Source: Flavobacteriales bacterium 34_180_T64
GTDB lineage: Bacteria > Bacteroidota > Bacteroidia > Flavobacteriales > Flavobacteriaceae
Reading direction: 5' to 3'
Assembly (NCBI GenBank): GCA_002162765.1
Contig: MAAR01000011.1
Coordinates: forward strand, 62,001-126,000
Length of the DNA stretch: 64,000 nt
Notes under the pieces: model-generated
Database searches by the model: none
What the model saw: only the letters and a program-made list of their open reading frames with translations
Told to the model about the DNA's origin: nothing
Shown: positions 26,393-35,643 of the stretch, piece after piece
Layout of the letters: each line of letters begins with the position of its first letter
Numbering within the stretch: the first letter of the stretch is position 1
Position numbers and translations under genes: made by a program

Positions 26393-29308
26393 ATGCGATA
26401 TATCCTTTTCCTCATTTCTACTCTAATTATTTCAACATCGGGATATTCTCAAAGTGAAAATCCATTAACTCAAAATAATGATATTGCGCAACAAAAGTGG
26501 GTTGATAGCATCTATAATAGCATGACGCTGGAGGAGAAAGTCGGTCAATTATACATGGTTCAAGTATTTTCTAATCAGGATAAAAAAACAGAGGCAAGTA
26601 TTGTTAATCTAATTCTAAAACATAAAATTGGAGGATTAATTTATTCTAAGGGAGGACCAAAACGACAAGCAAAATTAAATAACGAATTGCAAGCAGTGTC
26701 CAAAGTTCCGTTGCTTGTAGGAATGGACGCAGAATGGGGATTAAGTATGCGTTTAGACTCTACCTATGCATTTCCTTGGAATATGACATTAGGGGCAATA
26801 AGAGACAATGCTTTAGTTGAAAAAACAGGTTACCACATAGGCGAACATTGTAAGCGTTTAGGTGTGCATTTTAATTTTGCTCCTGTAGTCGATATAAATA
26901 CCAATCCGAAAAATCCTATTATTGGAAACCGCTCTTTTGGAGAAGATAGAGACAATGTAACAGCTAAAGGGCTCGCATTTATGAAAGGAATGCAAGCGGC
27001 TGGAGTTCTTGCAAATGCAAAACATTTTCCAGGTCATGGCGATACTGATAGTGATTCACATAAAACATTGCCAACAATTAATTTTAATGAGAAACGTATT
27101 GATTCCATAGAATTATATCCGTATCGAGAATTAATTAAAGAAGGATTGTCTAGTGTTATGGTTGCGCATCTCAATGTGCCTAGCCTTGAATCTCGTCCTG
27201 GATTCCCCTCGTCCTTATCAAAACATATTGTAACCGATATTCTAAAAGAGCGTTTGCAATTTAAAGGACTTATTTTTACGGATGCGCTGAATATGAAAGG
27301 AGCTTCAAATTTCAGTAATCCTGGAGATATTGATTTGGCAGCATTTATGGCTGGAAATGATGTGTTGTTGATTTCTGAAGATGTGCCTAAAGGAATAACT
27401 AAAATTGCGGAAGCATATAACAAAAAGGATGTTACTGAAGAACGATTAGCGCATTCTGTAAAAAAGATTCTAATGGCTAAATATAAAGTTGGGCTACATG
27501 ATTATTCACCTATCGGAACAGCTAATTTGGTTGAAGATTTAAACCGTATTGAAGATGATGCGCTGTATGAAGAGCTATTAGAAAATGCGATTACCGTTAC
27601 TCGTAATCAAAATGAAATTTTACCATTACGTCACTTAGAAACTAAAAAAATAGCCTATGTAAAATTGGGTGATGATGTAGGTTCCACATTCTTTGATGAA
27701 TTAAAAAAATACGCAAAAGTTCATGAGGTTAAGGCTGAAAAATTGGATCAATTAATCACCAAGCTTCAAAACTATAACACTGTAGTTGTAGGGTTTCATA
27801 AGTCGAATACTAATCCTTGGAAAGGCTATAAATTCACAGATCAAGAATTGGTATGGCTTTATGAGATTGCGAGAACAAATACAGTGATTCTAGATGTTTT
27901 TGCACGCCCTTATGCTTTAATTGACCTCCATTCTATAGAGAATATTGAAGGCGTTGTGGTGAGTTATCAAAATAGTGAAATTGCCCAGCAAAAATCTGCT
28001 CAATTAATTTTTGGTGCTATTGGAGCAAAAGGCAAACTACCTGTTTCGACGGGAGAACATTTTAATGTCAATGATGGATTTGTTTATAATTCCATTCTTA
28101 ATTTGAGTTATGGTTTGCCAGAACGTGTTGGAATGAGTTCAGAAAAATTAATGCGATTGGATTCAGTAGCCAACTATGCTGTTAATAATAAAATGACCCC
28201 TGGAATCCAATTATTAGTAGCTCGTAAAGGAAAAGTAATTTATAACAAAACGTTTGGAAAACATACGTATCAAGGAAAAGAACTCGTAAAACATAATGAC
28301 ATGTATGACGTTGCTTCTTTAACTAAAATATTAGCAACATTACCATTATTGATGGAACTTGAAGAGAAAAAAGTACTGTCATTAAATACGAAACTATCGA
28401 AAATCCTTCCGGAATATAAAGAATCCAATAAAGAAGACGTAACTATTAAGCAGATGCTGTCGCATTATGCAAGGTTAAAACCATGGATTCCCTTTTATGC
28501 TGCCACATTAGATTCAGTTACAAAAAAACCAGACGCAAAATATTATCGCAAAAAATCGAGTCCAAAATATCCTATTAAAGTCGCTGATGAAGTGTATTTA
28601 AGATATGATTATCCAGATTCTATCCAAGAGATAATTAAGGAAAGCGACCTGCTTACAAGATTGAGATATCGCTATAGTGATATGCCTTATTATATTTTAA
28701 AGAAATATATTGAAGATTATTACGACAAACCTTTAAATGAATTAGTGCAGGAACATTTTTATCAATCCTTGGGAGCTAACTATACAACATATAATCCATC
28801 ACCAAAATTCAGTGACAAACAAATTGTACCTACAGAAATTGACGACTACTATAGGTATCAGAAAATTCATGGTTATGTTCATGATATGGGAGCCGCCATG
28901 CAAAATGGCGTTGGAGGACATGCAGGTATTTTTAGTAACGCCAATGATGTTGCAAAAATAATGCAGCTGTATTTGCAAAAAGGGTTTTATGGAGGGAAAC
29001 GATATTTTAAATCCGAAACTATTGAAAAATTTAATAAATGCTATTATTGCCATAAAGACAATAGGCGTGGGATTGGTTTTGATAAACCTCAATTAGGCGA
29101 TACAGGGCCAACTTGCGGTTGCATCTCTATGACGAGCTTTGGGCATTCAGGTTTCACTGGAACATATGCATGGGCGGATCCTGAAGAAGAAATTGTGTAT
29201 ATATTTTTAGCGAATAGAACATACCCTAAAGCAGGAAAGAATTTGTTATTAAGAGAAAATATAAGAACAGAAATACAGCGCTTAATTTATGAAGCGATAA
29301 TTGAATAA
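26393..29308 (+). CDS. Fusion of GH3 beta-N-acetylhexosaminidase-like and serine beta-lactamase-like domains
   Basis: 971 residues with a signal peptide (MRYILFLISTLIISTSGYSQ). Residues ~40-380 form a glycoside hydrolase family 3 barrel with the NagZ-type loop KHFPGHGDTDSDSHKTLP (~209-226) and the nucleophile in FTDALNMKG (~296-304). Residues ~390-590 are the alpha/beta second GH3 domain. Residues ~610-970 are a class C beta-lactamase/DD-peptidase-like domain: SLTK (~642-645, SxxK), YSD near 762 in the place of YxN, and HSG in GHSGFTGT near 917. Together this suggests a periplasmic enzyme that trims peptidoglycan or its fragments: sugar cut by one half, peptide or ester bond by the other. Substrates are inferred. 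Confidence 0.85.
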   Translation: MRYILFLISTLIISTSGYSQSENPLTQNNDIAQQKWVDSIYNSMTLEEKVGQLYMVQVFSNQDKKTEASIVNLILKHKIGGLIYSKGGPKRQAKLNNELQAVSKVPLLVGMDAEWGLSMRLDSTYAFPWNMTLGAIRDNALVEKTGYHIGEHCKRLGVHFNFAPVVDINTNPKNPIIGNRSFGEDRDNVTAKGLAFMKGMQAAGVLANAKHFPGHGDTDSDSHKTLPTINFNEKRIDSIELYPYRELIKEGLSSVMVAHLNVPSLESRPGFPSSLSKHIVTDILKERLQFKGLIFTDALNMKGASNFSNPGDIDLAAFMAGNDVLLISEDVPKGITKIAEAYNKKDVTEERLAHSVKKILMAKYKVGLHDYSPIGTANLVEDLNRIEDDALYEELLENAITVTRNQNEILPLRHLETKKIAYVKLGDDVGSTFFDELKKYAKVHEVKAEKLDQLITKLQNYNTVVVGFHKSNTNPWKGYKFTDQELVWLYEIARTNTVILDVFARPYALIDLHSIENIEGVVVSYQNSEIAQQKSAQLIFGAIGAKGKLPVSTGEHFNVNDGFVYNSILNLSYGLPERVGMSSEKLMRLDSVANYAVNNKMTPGIQLLVARKGKVIYNKTFGKHTYQGKELVKHNDMYDVASLTKILATLPLLMELEEKKVLSLNTKLSKILPEYKESNKEDVTIKQMLSHYARLKPWIPFYAATLDSVTKKPDAKYYRKKSSPKYPIKVADEVYLRYDYPDSIQEIIKESDLLTRLRYRYSDMPYYILKKYIEDYYDKPLNELVQEHFYQSLGANYTTYNPSPKFSDKQIVPTEIDDYYRYQKIHGYVHDMGAAMQNGVGGHAGIFSNANDVAKIMQLYLQKGFYGGKRYFKSETIEKFNKCYYCHKDNRRGIGFDKPQLGDTGPTCGCISMTSFGHSGFTGTYAWADPEEEIVYIFLANRTYPKAGKNLLLRENIRTEIQRLIYEAIIE

Positions 29309-29397
29309 TATGAAACGAGCATGTTAAAAAGTATGTTATCTAAAAGAATGATTAATTGCGAACAGCATGTGACTATTAAAAACTATAGATAAAACAC

Positions 29398-30534
29398 ATG
29401 AAAATAGGAATTGTTTGTTACCCAACATTTGGAGGAAGTGGCGTTGTGGCTACAGAATTAGGAATTGAACTTTCTAAACGTGGTCATGAAATACATTTTA
29501 TTACATATAGCCAACCTGTGCGTTTAGAACTTCTAAGTAATAATGTGCATTATCATGAAGTAAATGTACCAGAATATCCATTGTTTCATTATCAACCATA
29601 TGAATTGGCTTTATCAAGCAAATTGGTTGATATGGTGAAATTACATCAAATTGAAGTACTTCACGTGCATTACGCAATCCCTCATGCTTATGCTGGATAT
29701 ATGGCGAAAAAGATGCTGAAAGAAGAAGGTATTTATTTGCCAATTGTAACCACACTTCACGGTACCGATATAACCTTGGTCGGAAGTCATCCGTTTTATA
29801 AAACAGCGGTTACTTTTAGTATTAATAAATCGGATGCCGTTACCTCGGTATCCCAGAGTTTAAAAGACGATACTTTGCGATTATTTGATATTAAAAACGA
29901 CATCGAAGTTGTTCCTAATTTTATTGATGCTGAAAAACACAAGCATGATTTTACCGATTGCCAGCGAGCGATAATGGCGAATGACGATGAGAAAATTATA
30001 ACCCATATTAGTAATTTTAGAGAAGTCAAACAAATCCCTGATGTTATTAAAGTGTTTTACAATATTCAAAAAGAAATGCCTGCGAAATTAATGATGGTAG
30101 GTGAAGGTCCAGAACGTGAACCTGCGGAACGATTATGCGAAGAATTGGGTATAAGTGATAAAGTTATTTTCTTTGGAAATAGCAATGAAATCAACAAAAT
30201 CTTGTGTTTCAGTGATTTGTTCTTATTGCCTTCAGTTACTGAGAGTTTCGGATTGGCAGCATTAGAAGCCATGGTTTCAGGAGTACCTGTGATCTCAAGT
30301 AACACGGGTGGAATTCCAGAAGTTAATGTCCAAGGTGTTTCAGGGTATTTAAGTAACGTGAATGATGTAGAAGACATGTCTAAAAATGCCATTTATATTC
30401 TGAGCAATTCAGAACGTTTAGAGCAATTTAAAACGAATGCCAAGTTAGAATCTGAAAAATTTGACATTCATCAAATTGTTCCTCAGTATGAGAAAATTTA
30501 TGAAGACACACTTAAGAAGTGCTTGGTGCTGTAG
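29398..30534 (+). CDS. bshA: N-acetyl-alpha-D-glucosaminyl L-malate synthase (bacillithiol pathway)
   Basis: 378 residues. A GT-B family 4 glycosyltransferase: the BshA-type start GIVCYPTFGGSGVVATELG (~3-21), LHGTDITLVG (~120-129), EVVPNFID (~167-174) and the nucleotide-binding PSVTESFGLAALEAMVSGVP (~278-297). The TFGGSGVVATELG opening separates BshA from other GT4 enzymes. It joins UDP-GlcNAc and L-malate in the first step of bacillithiol synthesis. BshB and BshC are not in the window. It converges on a TfoX-like gene six bases away. Confidence 0.92.
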   Translation: MKIGIVCYPTFGGSGVVATELGIELSKRGHEIHFITYSQPVRLELLSNNVHYHEVNVPEYPLFHYQPYELALSSKLVDMVKLHQIEVLHVHYAIPHAYAGYMAKKMLKEEGIYLPIVTTLHGTDITLVGSHPFYKTAVTFSINKSDAVTSVSQSLKDDTLRLFDIKNDIEVVPNFIDAEKHKHDFTDCQRAIMANDDEKIITHISNFREVKQIPDVIKVFYNIQKEMPAKLMMVGEGPEREPAERLCEELGISDKVIFFGNSNEINKILCFSDLFLLPSVTESFGLAALEAMVSGVPVISSNTGGIPEVNVQGVSGYLSNVNDVEDMSKNAIYILSNSERLEQFKTNAKLESEKFDIHQIVPQYEKIYEDTLKKCLVL

Positions 30535-30540
30535 TTTGTA

Positions 30541-30864
30541 TTACTTTGTAGGCAAAGTCATCACATAAGTATAGCTTTCGTTCAAACAGTCTATCAGTAA
30601 TTTTGTGTTGGTATATAAATTCGAGGGAATCAAGACATAATCTTTCATTACCGCGCCATAAGATTTATAAGGTCCTGTATTATAATCCTTCATAAACTGT
30701 TGTCCAATGGTTTTAGGCAATCTAATTCCTATTTCACCTACTTTATTGAGAAGTGAAAACATATAGCCATTGGCAGATGTATAAATCATTTTTTTGCCCT
30801 TGCATTCAAAGTTTGGGCATTGATCGATAAGGCCATCATAAAATTTAAGTTGTTCTTTCCACAT
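30541..30864 (-). CDS. TfoX-like small protein
   Basis: 107 residues. KKMIYTSANGYMFSLL (~23-38), IGIRLPK (~44-50) and SYGAVMKDYVLIPSNL (~67-82) follow the layout of TfoX_N/YjbR-like folds, though the match is weaker than in the protein at 6940. It is a single small cytosolic domain. It stands between the converging bshA and the minus-strand beta-barrel gene, which is separated from it by a terminator. Function unknown. Confidence 0.6.
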   Translation of the reverse strand: MWKEQLKFYDGLIDQCPNFECKGKKMIYTSANGYMFSLLNKVGEIGIRLPKTIGQQFMKDYNTGPYKSYGAVMKDYVLIPSNLYTNTKLLIDCLNESYTYVMTLPTK

Positions 30865-30917
30865 TCCATTCTATGTTTCAAGATTTTAAGATAAAGTTAC
30901 AACACCGTTTAAAATAA

Positions 30918-30943
30918 AATGCCACCTTAATTAAGGTGGCATT
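30918..30943 (-). terminator. Terminator after the beta-barrel gene
   Basis: A perfect 26-base palindrome (AATGCCACCTTAA and its complement) 21 bases after the stop of the gene at 30965. On the minus strand it is followed by a T-rich tail (TTTTATTTT). It is symmetrical and could act both ways. Confidence 0.75.
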
Positions 30944-30964
30944 ATTATAAATTTATTCTAAAAA

Positions 30965-31441
30965 TTAGAATTGATATCTAATTCCCAAAGCGATATCAAA
31001 ATCAACATCGTTTCTGAAGTCACCAAAACCTAGTTCTGGTCTAAAGTCTAAAGAAATTAATAATGGGATGTCAAAATCATATTCAATCCCAATGTCTCCT
31101 GCTGCGAAAAAAAATGTTTCATCATCAAAAGCATTATCATCAAAGCTATATGAGCCAAATCCACCACCAGCTCCTGCGTACCAATTGAAATTACCATCAA
31201 TATTCCAAACCCATTGATATAATCCTGAGAGCTTAAAACCATCATAGTTGTTTCCGCTTCTCCAGCCTAAATCAAGTTCCAAACGATTGTTTTCTTTTAA
31301 GGCACGTTGATAAGATATTTCGGCTCCAAAACCATCACTATCACCTAGTCTTAAACCAATGGAGTTATCAGAAATGCTCTGTGCTTGTGATAAACTTGTA
31401 AAACCAATACATGCAATTGCTACTAAAAATAATTTGTTCAT
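30965..31441 (-). CDS. Small outer-membrane beta-barrel protein
   Basis: 158 residues. A signal peptide ending SLSQAQ is followed by alternating strands with Gly/aromatic turns (RLGDSDGFGAEISYQRAL, YAGAGGGFGSYSFDD) and a C-terminal LGIRYQF, the terminal Phe expected of barrels handled by the BAM machinery. About eight strands can be drawn. Function unknown; the acidic loops (DDNAFDDETFF) may bind cations. It is divergent from the FAD oxidase gene at 31591. Confidence 0.8.
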   Translation of the reverse strand: MNKLFLVAIACIGFTSLSQAQSISDNSIGLRLGDSDGFGAEISYQRALKENNRLELDLGWRSGNNYDGFKLSGLYQWVWNIDGNFNWYAGAGGGFGSYSFDDNAFDDETFFFAAGDIGIEYDFDIPLLISLDFRPELGFGDFRNDVDFDIALGIRYQF

Positions 31442-31590
31442 AAGATTTAATTTTTATACTATTAATTATATACGATCGATAACATAATAAAGACATATGA
31501 TTCCATTTCGAGTTACTTTTACAAAAATAACGCCAAAAGTAAAATTATATTCGAATTCTTTTTTAGTTTTATAAACAGACTTATCAATAC

Positions 31591-34521
31591 ATGGGCATCG
31601 ACACGTACTTAGCAGAATTAAAAAATAAAATGGATGGAGAGCTTCATTTTGATAAATTAATGAAAACGCTCTATGCCACAGATGCTTCGGTTTATAGAAT
31701 GTTACCCTTAGCAGTTGCTTTTCCCAAGCATAATGAAGATATAAAGAATATAATTCGCTTTGCAAGAGATCATAATACATCTCTTATTCCAAGAACTGCT
31801 GGAACTTCACTTGCTGGTCAATGTGTAGGAAAAGGAATTGTGGTCGATGTTTCGAAGTATTTCACTAAGATTCTAGATGTTAATGAAAAAGCGAAAACAG
31901 TTACCGTACAGCCTGGCGTAGTAAGAGATGAGCTTAATAACTATTTGAAACCATTTGGGCTGTTTTTCGGACCAAATACATCAACGTCTAACAGATGTAT
32001 GATTGGTGGTATGGTAGGTAATAACTCGTCAGGAACAACGTCTATACAATATGGTGTGACGCGTGATAAGGTTTTAGAATTGGAAACTATTTTGGCAGAT
32101 GGAAGTAATGCTATATTTGGGGCAATTATTAGATCCGAATTCAATCAAAAAATGAATCTTGAGACGTTTGAAGGGTCGATTTATAAAGCAATTTATCAAG
32201 AGTTGAATTCTGATAGTGTACAGGATGAAATTAAATTACAATTCCCTAAACCTGAAATCCATCGCAGAAATACAGGGTATGCCATAGATGAATTAATTAA
32301 ATCCGAGGTGTTCTCTGAAAATACGGAGCCGTTCAATATGTGTGAATTATTGACAGGTAGTGAAGGGACATTGGCATTTACAACTCAAATAACACTCCAG
32401 TTAGACCAGCTGCCTCCAGTACATACTCAAATGATTGCCGCTCATTTTGAAAGTATTGAGAAGTGTCTGAATTCCGTTGAAGAACTTATGCAACATAATT
32501 TGCAGAGTTGTGAAATGCTAGATCGAACAATTTTGGATCTCACGAAGCATAATAAAACACAATCAATTAATCGTCAATTTATTGAGGGAGCGCCTGAAGC
32601 AATATTAATGTGTGAGCTAAATGGTGTTTCAGAGTTGGATGTTGAAAATCAAGTCAAAGCACTTGTTGATACGTTATTGAATCGAGGATTGAGTTATGCA
32701 TTTCCCATTTTAAAGGGTGAAACTGTTACAAGAGCTACGGAATTACGTAAAGCTGGATTAGGGCTACTTGGCAATATGATTGGGGATAAGAAAGCCGTTG
32801 CTTGCATAGAAGATACTGCCGTGGCCTTATCAGACTTATCAAATTATATTAAAGAGTTTACAGCATTAATGAAGACTCATAATCAAGATGCAGTGTATTA
32901 TGCTCATGCAGGAGCTGGAGAGTTACATTTACGTCCCATTCTAAATTTAAAGAAAAAAGAAGATGTTGTCTTGTTTAAAAAAATCACAACTGAAGTTGCC
33001 TTATTAGTGAAGAAATATCATGGATCGATGAGTGGAGAACATGGGGATGGTATTGTGAGAGCCGAGTTTATTCCGCTTATGATTGGAGACCCCAACTATA
33101 CTATTCTTAAACGAATTAAAACAGCTTTCGATCCTCATAATATTTTTAATCCTGGCAAAATTGTAAATGCATTCCCTATGAATGAAGCATTGCGCTATGA
33201 AATGGATAGATCGGAGCCAGTTATTGAAACTATAATAGATTTTTCTGCATCTGAAGGGATCTTACGTGAAGCCGAAAAATGTAATGGCTCAGGAGACTGC
33301 AGAAAGCTTCCTGAATTTGGTGGAACTATGTGTCCTAGTTATCGTGCAACTCGAGATGAAAAAGATACAACACGAGCAAGAGCAAATGCGTTACGGGAGT
33401 TTTTAACGCAATCTGATAAAACGAATAAGTTTGATCATAATGAATTGAATGCAGTTTTTGATTTGTGTTTAAGTTGTAAGGCATGCTCTAGTGAGTGTCC
33501 AAGTAGTGTTGATGTTGCGACATTAAAAGCCGAGTTTCAATATCAATATCAAAAGGAGAATGGGTATTCTTTTAAAAATAAGTTCTTCGCAAAATCTACT
33601 AAATTTAATCGCATTGCATCAAAAGCGCCTAGGTTTTATAATGCATTATTTCAAGGTAAACTAGTCTCTAGTTTTATTAAGACAATTTTTGGAGTTGACA
33701 AACGGAGAAGCTTGCCAAAAATAACATCGAGTTTTTCTGCATATAATGGAAATTCAGAATGGCTGAATACCAGTAAAACGATTACAGCGAATCCGCTAAG
33801 TAAAGTGGTTTTGTTTGTTGATGAATTCACAAATTACCTCGAATCTGACATAGCGATTGATGCTAAAGTTTTGCTAGAGACTTTAGGTTACAATGTGTTT
33901 GTTATAAGTAATTTAGAAAGCGGTAGGAGTTTTATATCTAAAGGATTTTTAGAAGAGGCTAAGGATTTGATTAATAAAAATGTTTCGGTGTTAAAAGAAT
34001 TGATTTCCGAAAATGTTCCGCTTTTAGGAATAGAGCCTTCAGCTATTTTAACATTTAAAGATGAGAATCTTAAATTAGCCGATGATATAAATTCGGCTAA
34101 ATCTATTGCTAAGCAGACTTTCTTGATTGAAGAATTTATTCAAAAAGAGTACGAATTAGGACATATAAAATCATCAATGTTCACTTCAGATAAGAAATCA
34201 ATAAAATTTCATGGACATTGTCATCAAAAGGCCTTGGCAAATCAAAAGTCAAGTTTTACCGTTCTTAATATACCAGAAAATTATAACGTTACTATTATTC
34301 CAAGTGGTTGTTGTGGAATGGCAGGAAGTTTTGGGTATGAAAAAGAGCATTATGATGTAAGTATGCAAATTGGAGAGCAAACTTTATTTCCAGCTATAAG
34401 AAACGCCAAAAAGGAGGTCCTTATTTCGGCCAATGGAACAAGTTGTAGACATCAGATAAAAGATGGAACTCAGCGTGAAGCTTTACATCCAATAACAATA
34501 CTCAAAGATGCGCTATTATAA
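31591..34521 (+). CDS. FAD-linked and (Fe-S)-binding oxidase (GlcD-GlcF/Dld-like fusion)
   Basis: 976 residues in three parts. Residues ~40-260 are an FAD-binding_4 domain (LIPRTAGTSLAGQCVGKG, GNNSSGTTSIQYG). Residues ~270-540 are the FAD-oxidase C-terminal domain (YYAHAGAGELHLRP, SGEHGDGIVR, FNPGKI). The rest has two cysteine clusters for 4Fe-4S (CNGSGDCRKLP..MCPSY near 568-587; CLSCKACSSECPS near 629-641) and a CCG-type end (HGHCHQKAL and PSGCCGMAGSFG near 870-915). Such fusions oxidise 2-hydroxyacids (D-lactate, glycolate or D-2-hydroxyglutarate) and pass electrons to the quinone pool. The exact substrate is not decidable from sequence. Confidence 0.9.
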   Translation: MGIDTYLAELKNKMDGELHFDKLMKTLYATDASVYRMLPLAVAFPKHNEDIKNIIRFARDHNTSLIPRTAGTSLAGQCVGKGIVVDVSKYFTKILDVNEKAKTVTVQPGVVRDELNNYLKPFGLFFGPNTSTSNRCMIGGMVGNNSSGTTSIQYGVTRDKVLELETILADGSNAIFGAIIRSEFNQKMNLETFEGSIYKAIYQELNSDSVQDEIKLQFPKPEIHRRNTGYAIDELIKSEVFSENTEPFNMCELLTGSEGTLAFTTQITLQLDQLPPVHTQMIAAHFESIEKCLNSVEELMQHNLQSCEMLDRTILDLTKHNKTQSINRQFIEGAPEAILMCELNGVSELDVENQVKALVDTLLNRGLSYAFPILKGETVTRATELRKAGLGLLGNMIGDKKAVACIEDTAVALSDLSNYIKEFTALMKTHNQDAVYYAHAGAGELHLRPILNLKKKEDVVLFKKITTEVALLVKKYHGSMSGEHGDGIVRAEFIPLMIGDPNYTILKRIKTAFDPHNIFNPGKIVNAFPMNEALRYEMDRSEPVIETIIDFSASEGILREAEKCNGSGDCRKLPEFGGTMCPSYRATRDEKDTTRARANALREFLTQSDKTNKFDHNELNAVFDLCLSCKACSSECPSSVDVATLKAEFQYQYQKENGYSFKNKFFAKSTKFNRIASKAPRFYNALFQGKLVSSFIKTIFGVDKRRSLPKITSSFSAYNGNSEWLNTSKTITANPLSKVVLFVDEFTNYLESDIAIDAKVLLETLGYNVFVISNLESGRSFISKGFLEEAKDLINKNVSVLKELISENVPLLGIEPSAILTFKDENLKLADDINSAKSIAKQTFLIEEFIQKEYELGHIKSSMFTSDKKSIKFHGHCHQKALANQKSSFTVLNIPENYNVTIIPSGCCGMAGSFGYEKEHYDVSMQIGEQTLFPAIRNAKKEVLISANGTSCRHQIKDGTQREALHPITILKDALL

Positions 34522-34523
34522 TT

Positions 34524-34553
34524 TTTGTTTCTGTGATAATAAATTTACATTAG
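34524..34553 (+). promoter_or_regulatory. Putative promoter of aroC
   Basis: TTTG at 34524-34527, an 18-base spacer and TACATTAG at 34546-34553 (one mismatch in the last four bases). The aroC ATG is 16 bases after the box. Confidence 0.33.
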
Positions 34554-34569
34554 CATAAAATATGACTAT

Positions 34570-35634
34570 ATGGCGGGAAATACCTTCGGAAAAATATTTA
34601 AACTCAATACTTTTGGGGAGTCACATGGTGAAGCAATAGGAGGAGTGATTGATGGTTGTCCAGCTGGATTAGAATTAGATTTTGAAGCCATTCAAAACGA
34701 ACTAAATCGGAGAAAACCAGGACAGTCAGAAATCGTTACCCAACGTAAAGAGCCAGATGTTGTCGAATTTTTATCTGGAATATTTGAAGGTAAAACTACT
34801 GGAACGCCTATTGGTTTTTTAATTAAAAATGCGAATCAAAAATCTAAGGATTATTCTCATATCAAAGACGTGTATCGACCGAGTCATGCTGATTATACCT
34901 ATGATAAGAAATATGGTGTTAGAGATTATCGTGGTGGTGGCCGCAGTTCGGCAAGGGAAACTGCGTGTCGCGTTGTAGCGGGAGCAATTGCAAAACAATT
35001 CATAAGCACCATAAAAATTAATGCGTATACGTCTTCAGTTGGCGACTTGTTTCTTGAAAAACCCTATCAGGATTTGGTTTTTACAAACATCGAATCGAAT
35101 GCAGTTCGTTGTCCGGATGATGATGTTGCTGAGCAAATGATTTCTAAAATAAAAACCATTAAAAAACAAGGAGACACTATTGGTGGTACAGTGACCTGTG
35201 TGTTACAAAATGTCCCTATAGGACTTGGAGAACCGGTTTTTGATAAACTTCATGCCGAACTTGGTAAGGCAATGCTATCAATTAACGCGGTTAAAGGATT
35301 TGAAATTGGAAGTGGATTTTGTGGAGCTCGAATGCTAGGAAGTGAACATAATGATTTGTTTAATGCTGATGGTACCACAAAAACGAATCTCTCTGGTGGA
35401 ATTCAAGGAGGTATTAGTAATGGAATGGATATTTATTTCCGCGTAGCATTTAAACCTGTTGCGACTATTATTCAAAAACAAAGTGCTTTGGACAATTCAG
35501 GAAACATTGTTGAAATGCAGGGTAAAGGTCGTCATGATCCATGCGTGGTTCCAAGAGCAATTCCAATTGTCGAGGCTATGGCTGCGCTAGTTATAGCAGA
35601 TTATTTCCTTTTAAATAAACTAACTAAAATATAA
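34570..35634 (+). CDS. aroC: Chorismate synthase
   Basis: 354 residues, full length. The three family signatures are present: [18 protein letters not shown] (~15-32), [19 protein letters not shown] (~121-139) and [20 protein letters not shown] (~318-337). It needs reduced FMN and removes phosphate from EPSP to form chorismate, the last shared step towards aromatic amino acids and menaquinone. Followed by the symporter gene after nine bases. Confidence 0.97.
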   Translation: MAGNTFGKIFKLNTFGESHGEAIGGVIDGCPAGLELDFEAIQNELNRRKPGQSEIVTQRKEPDVVEFLSGIFEGKTTGTPIGFLIKNANQKSKDYSHIKDVYRPSHADYTYDKKYGVRDYRGGGRSSARETACRVVAGAIAKQFISTIKINAYTSSVGDLFLEKPYQDLVFTNIESNAVRCPDDDVAEQMISKIKTIKKQGDTIGGTVTCVLQNVPIGLGEPVFDKLHAELGKAMLSINAVKGFEIGSGFCGARMLGSEHNDLFNADGTTKTNLSGGIQGGISNGMDIYFRVAFKPVATIIQKQSALDNSGNIVEMQGKGRHDPCVVPRAIPIVEAMAALVIADYFLLNKLTKI

Positions 35635-35643
35635 ACTCAAAAT

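Noticed and set aside
27034..27423. 129-codon minus-strand ORF within the GH3-beta-lactamase gene
   Set aside because: Overlaps the conserved catalytic region of the GH3 domain; no own features.
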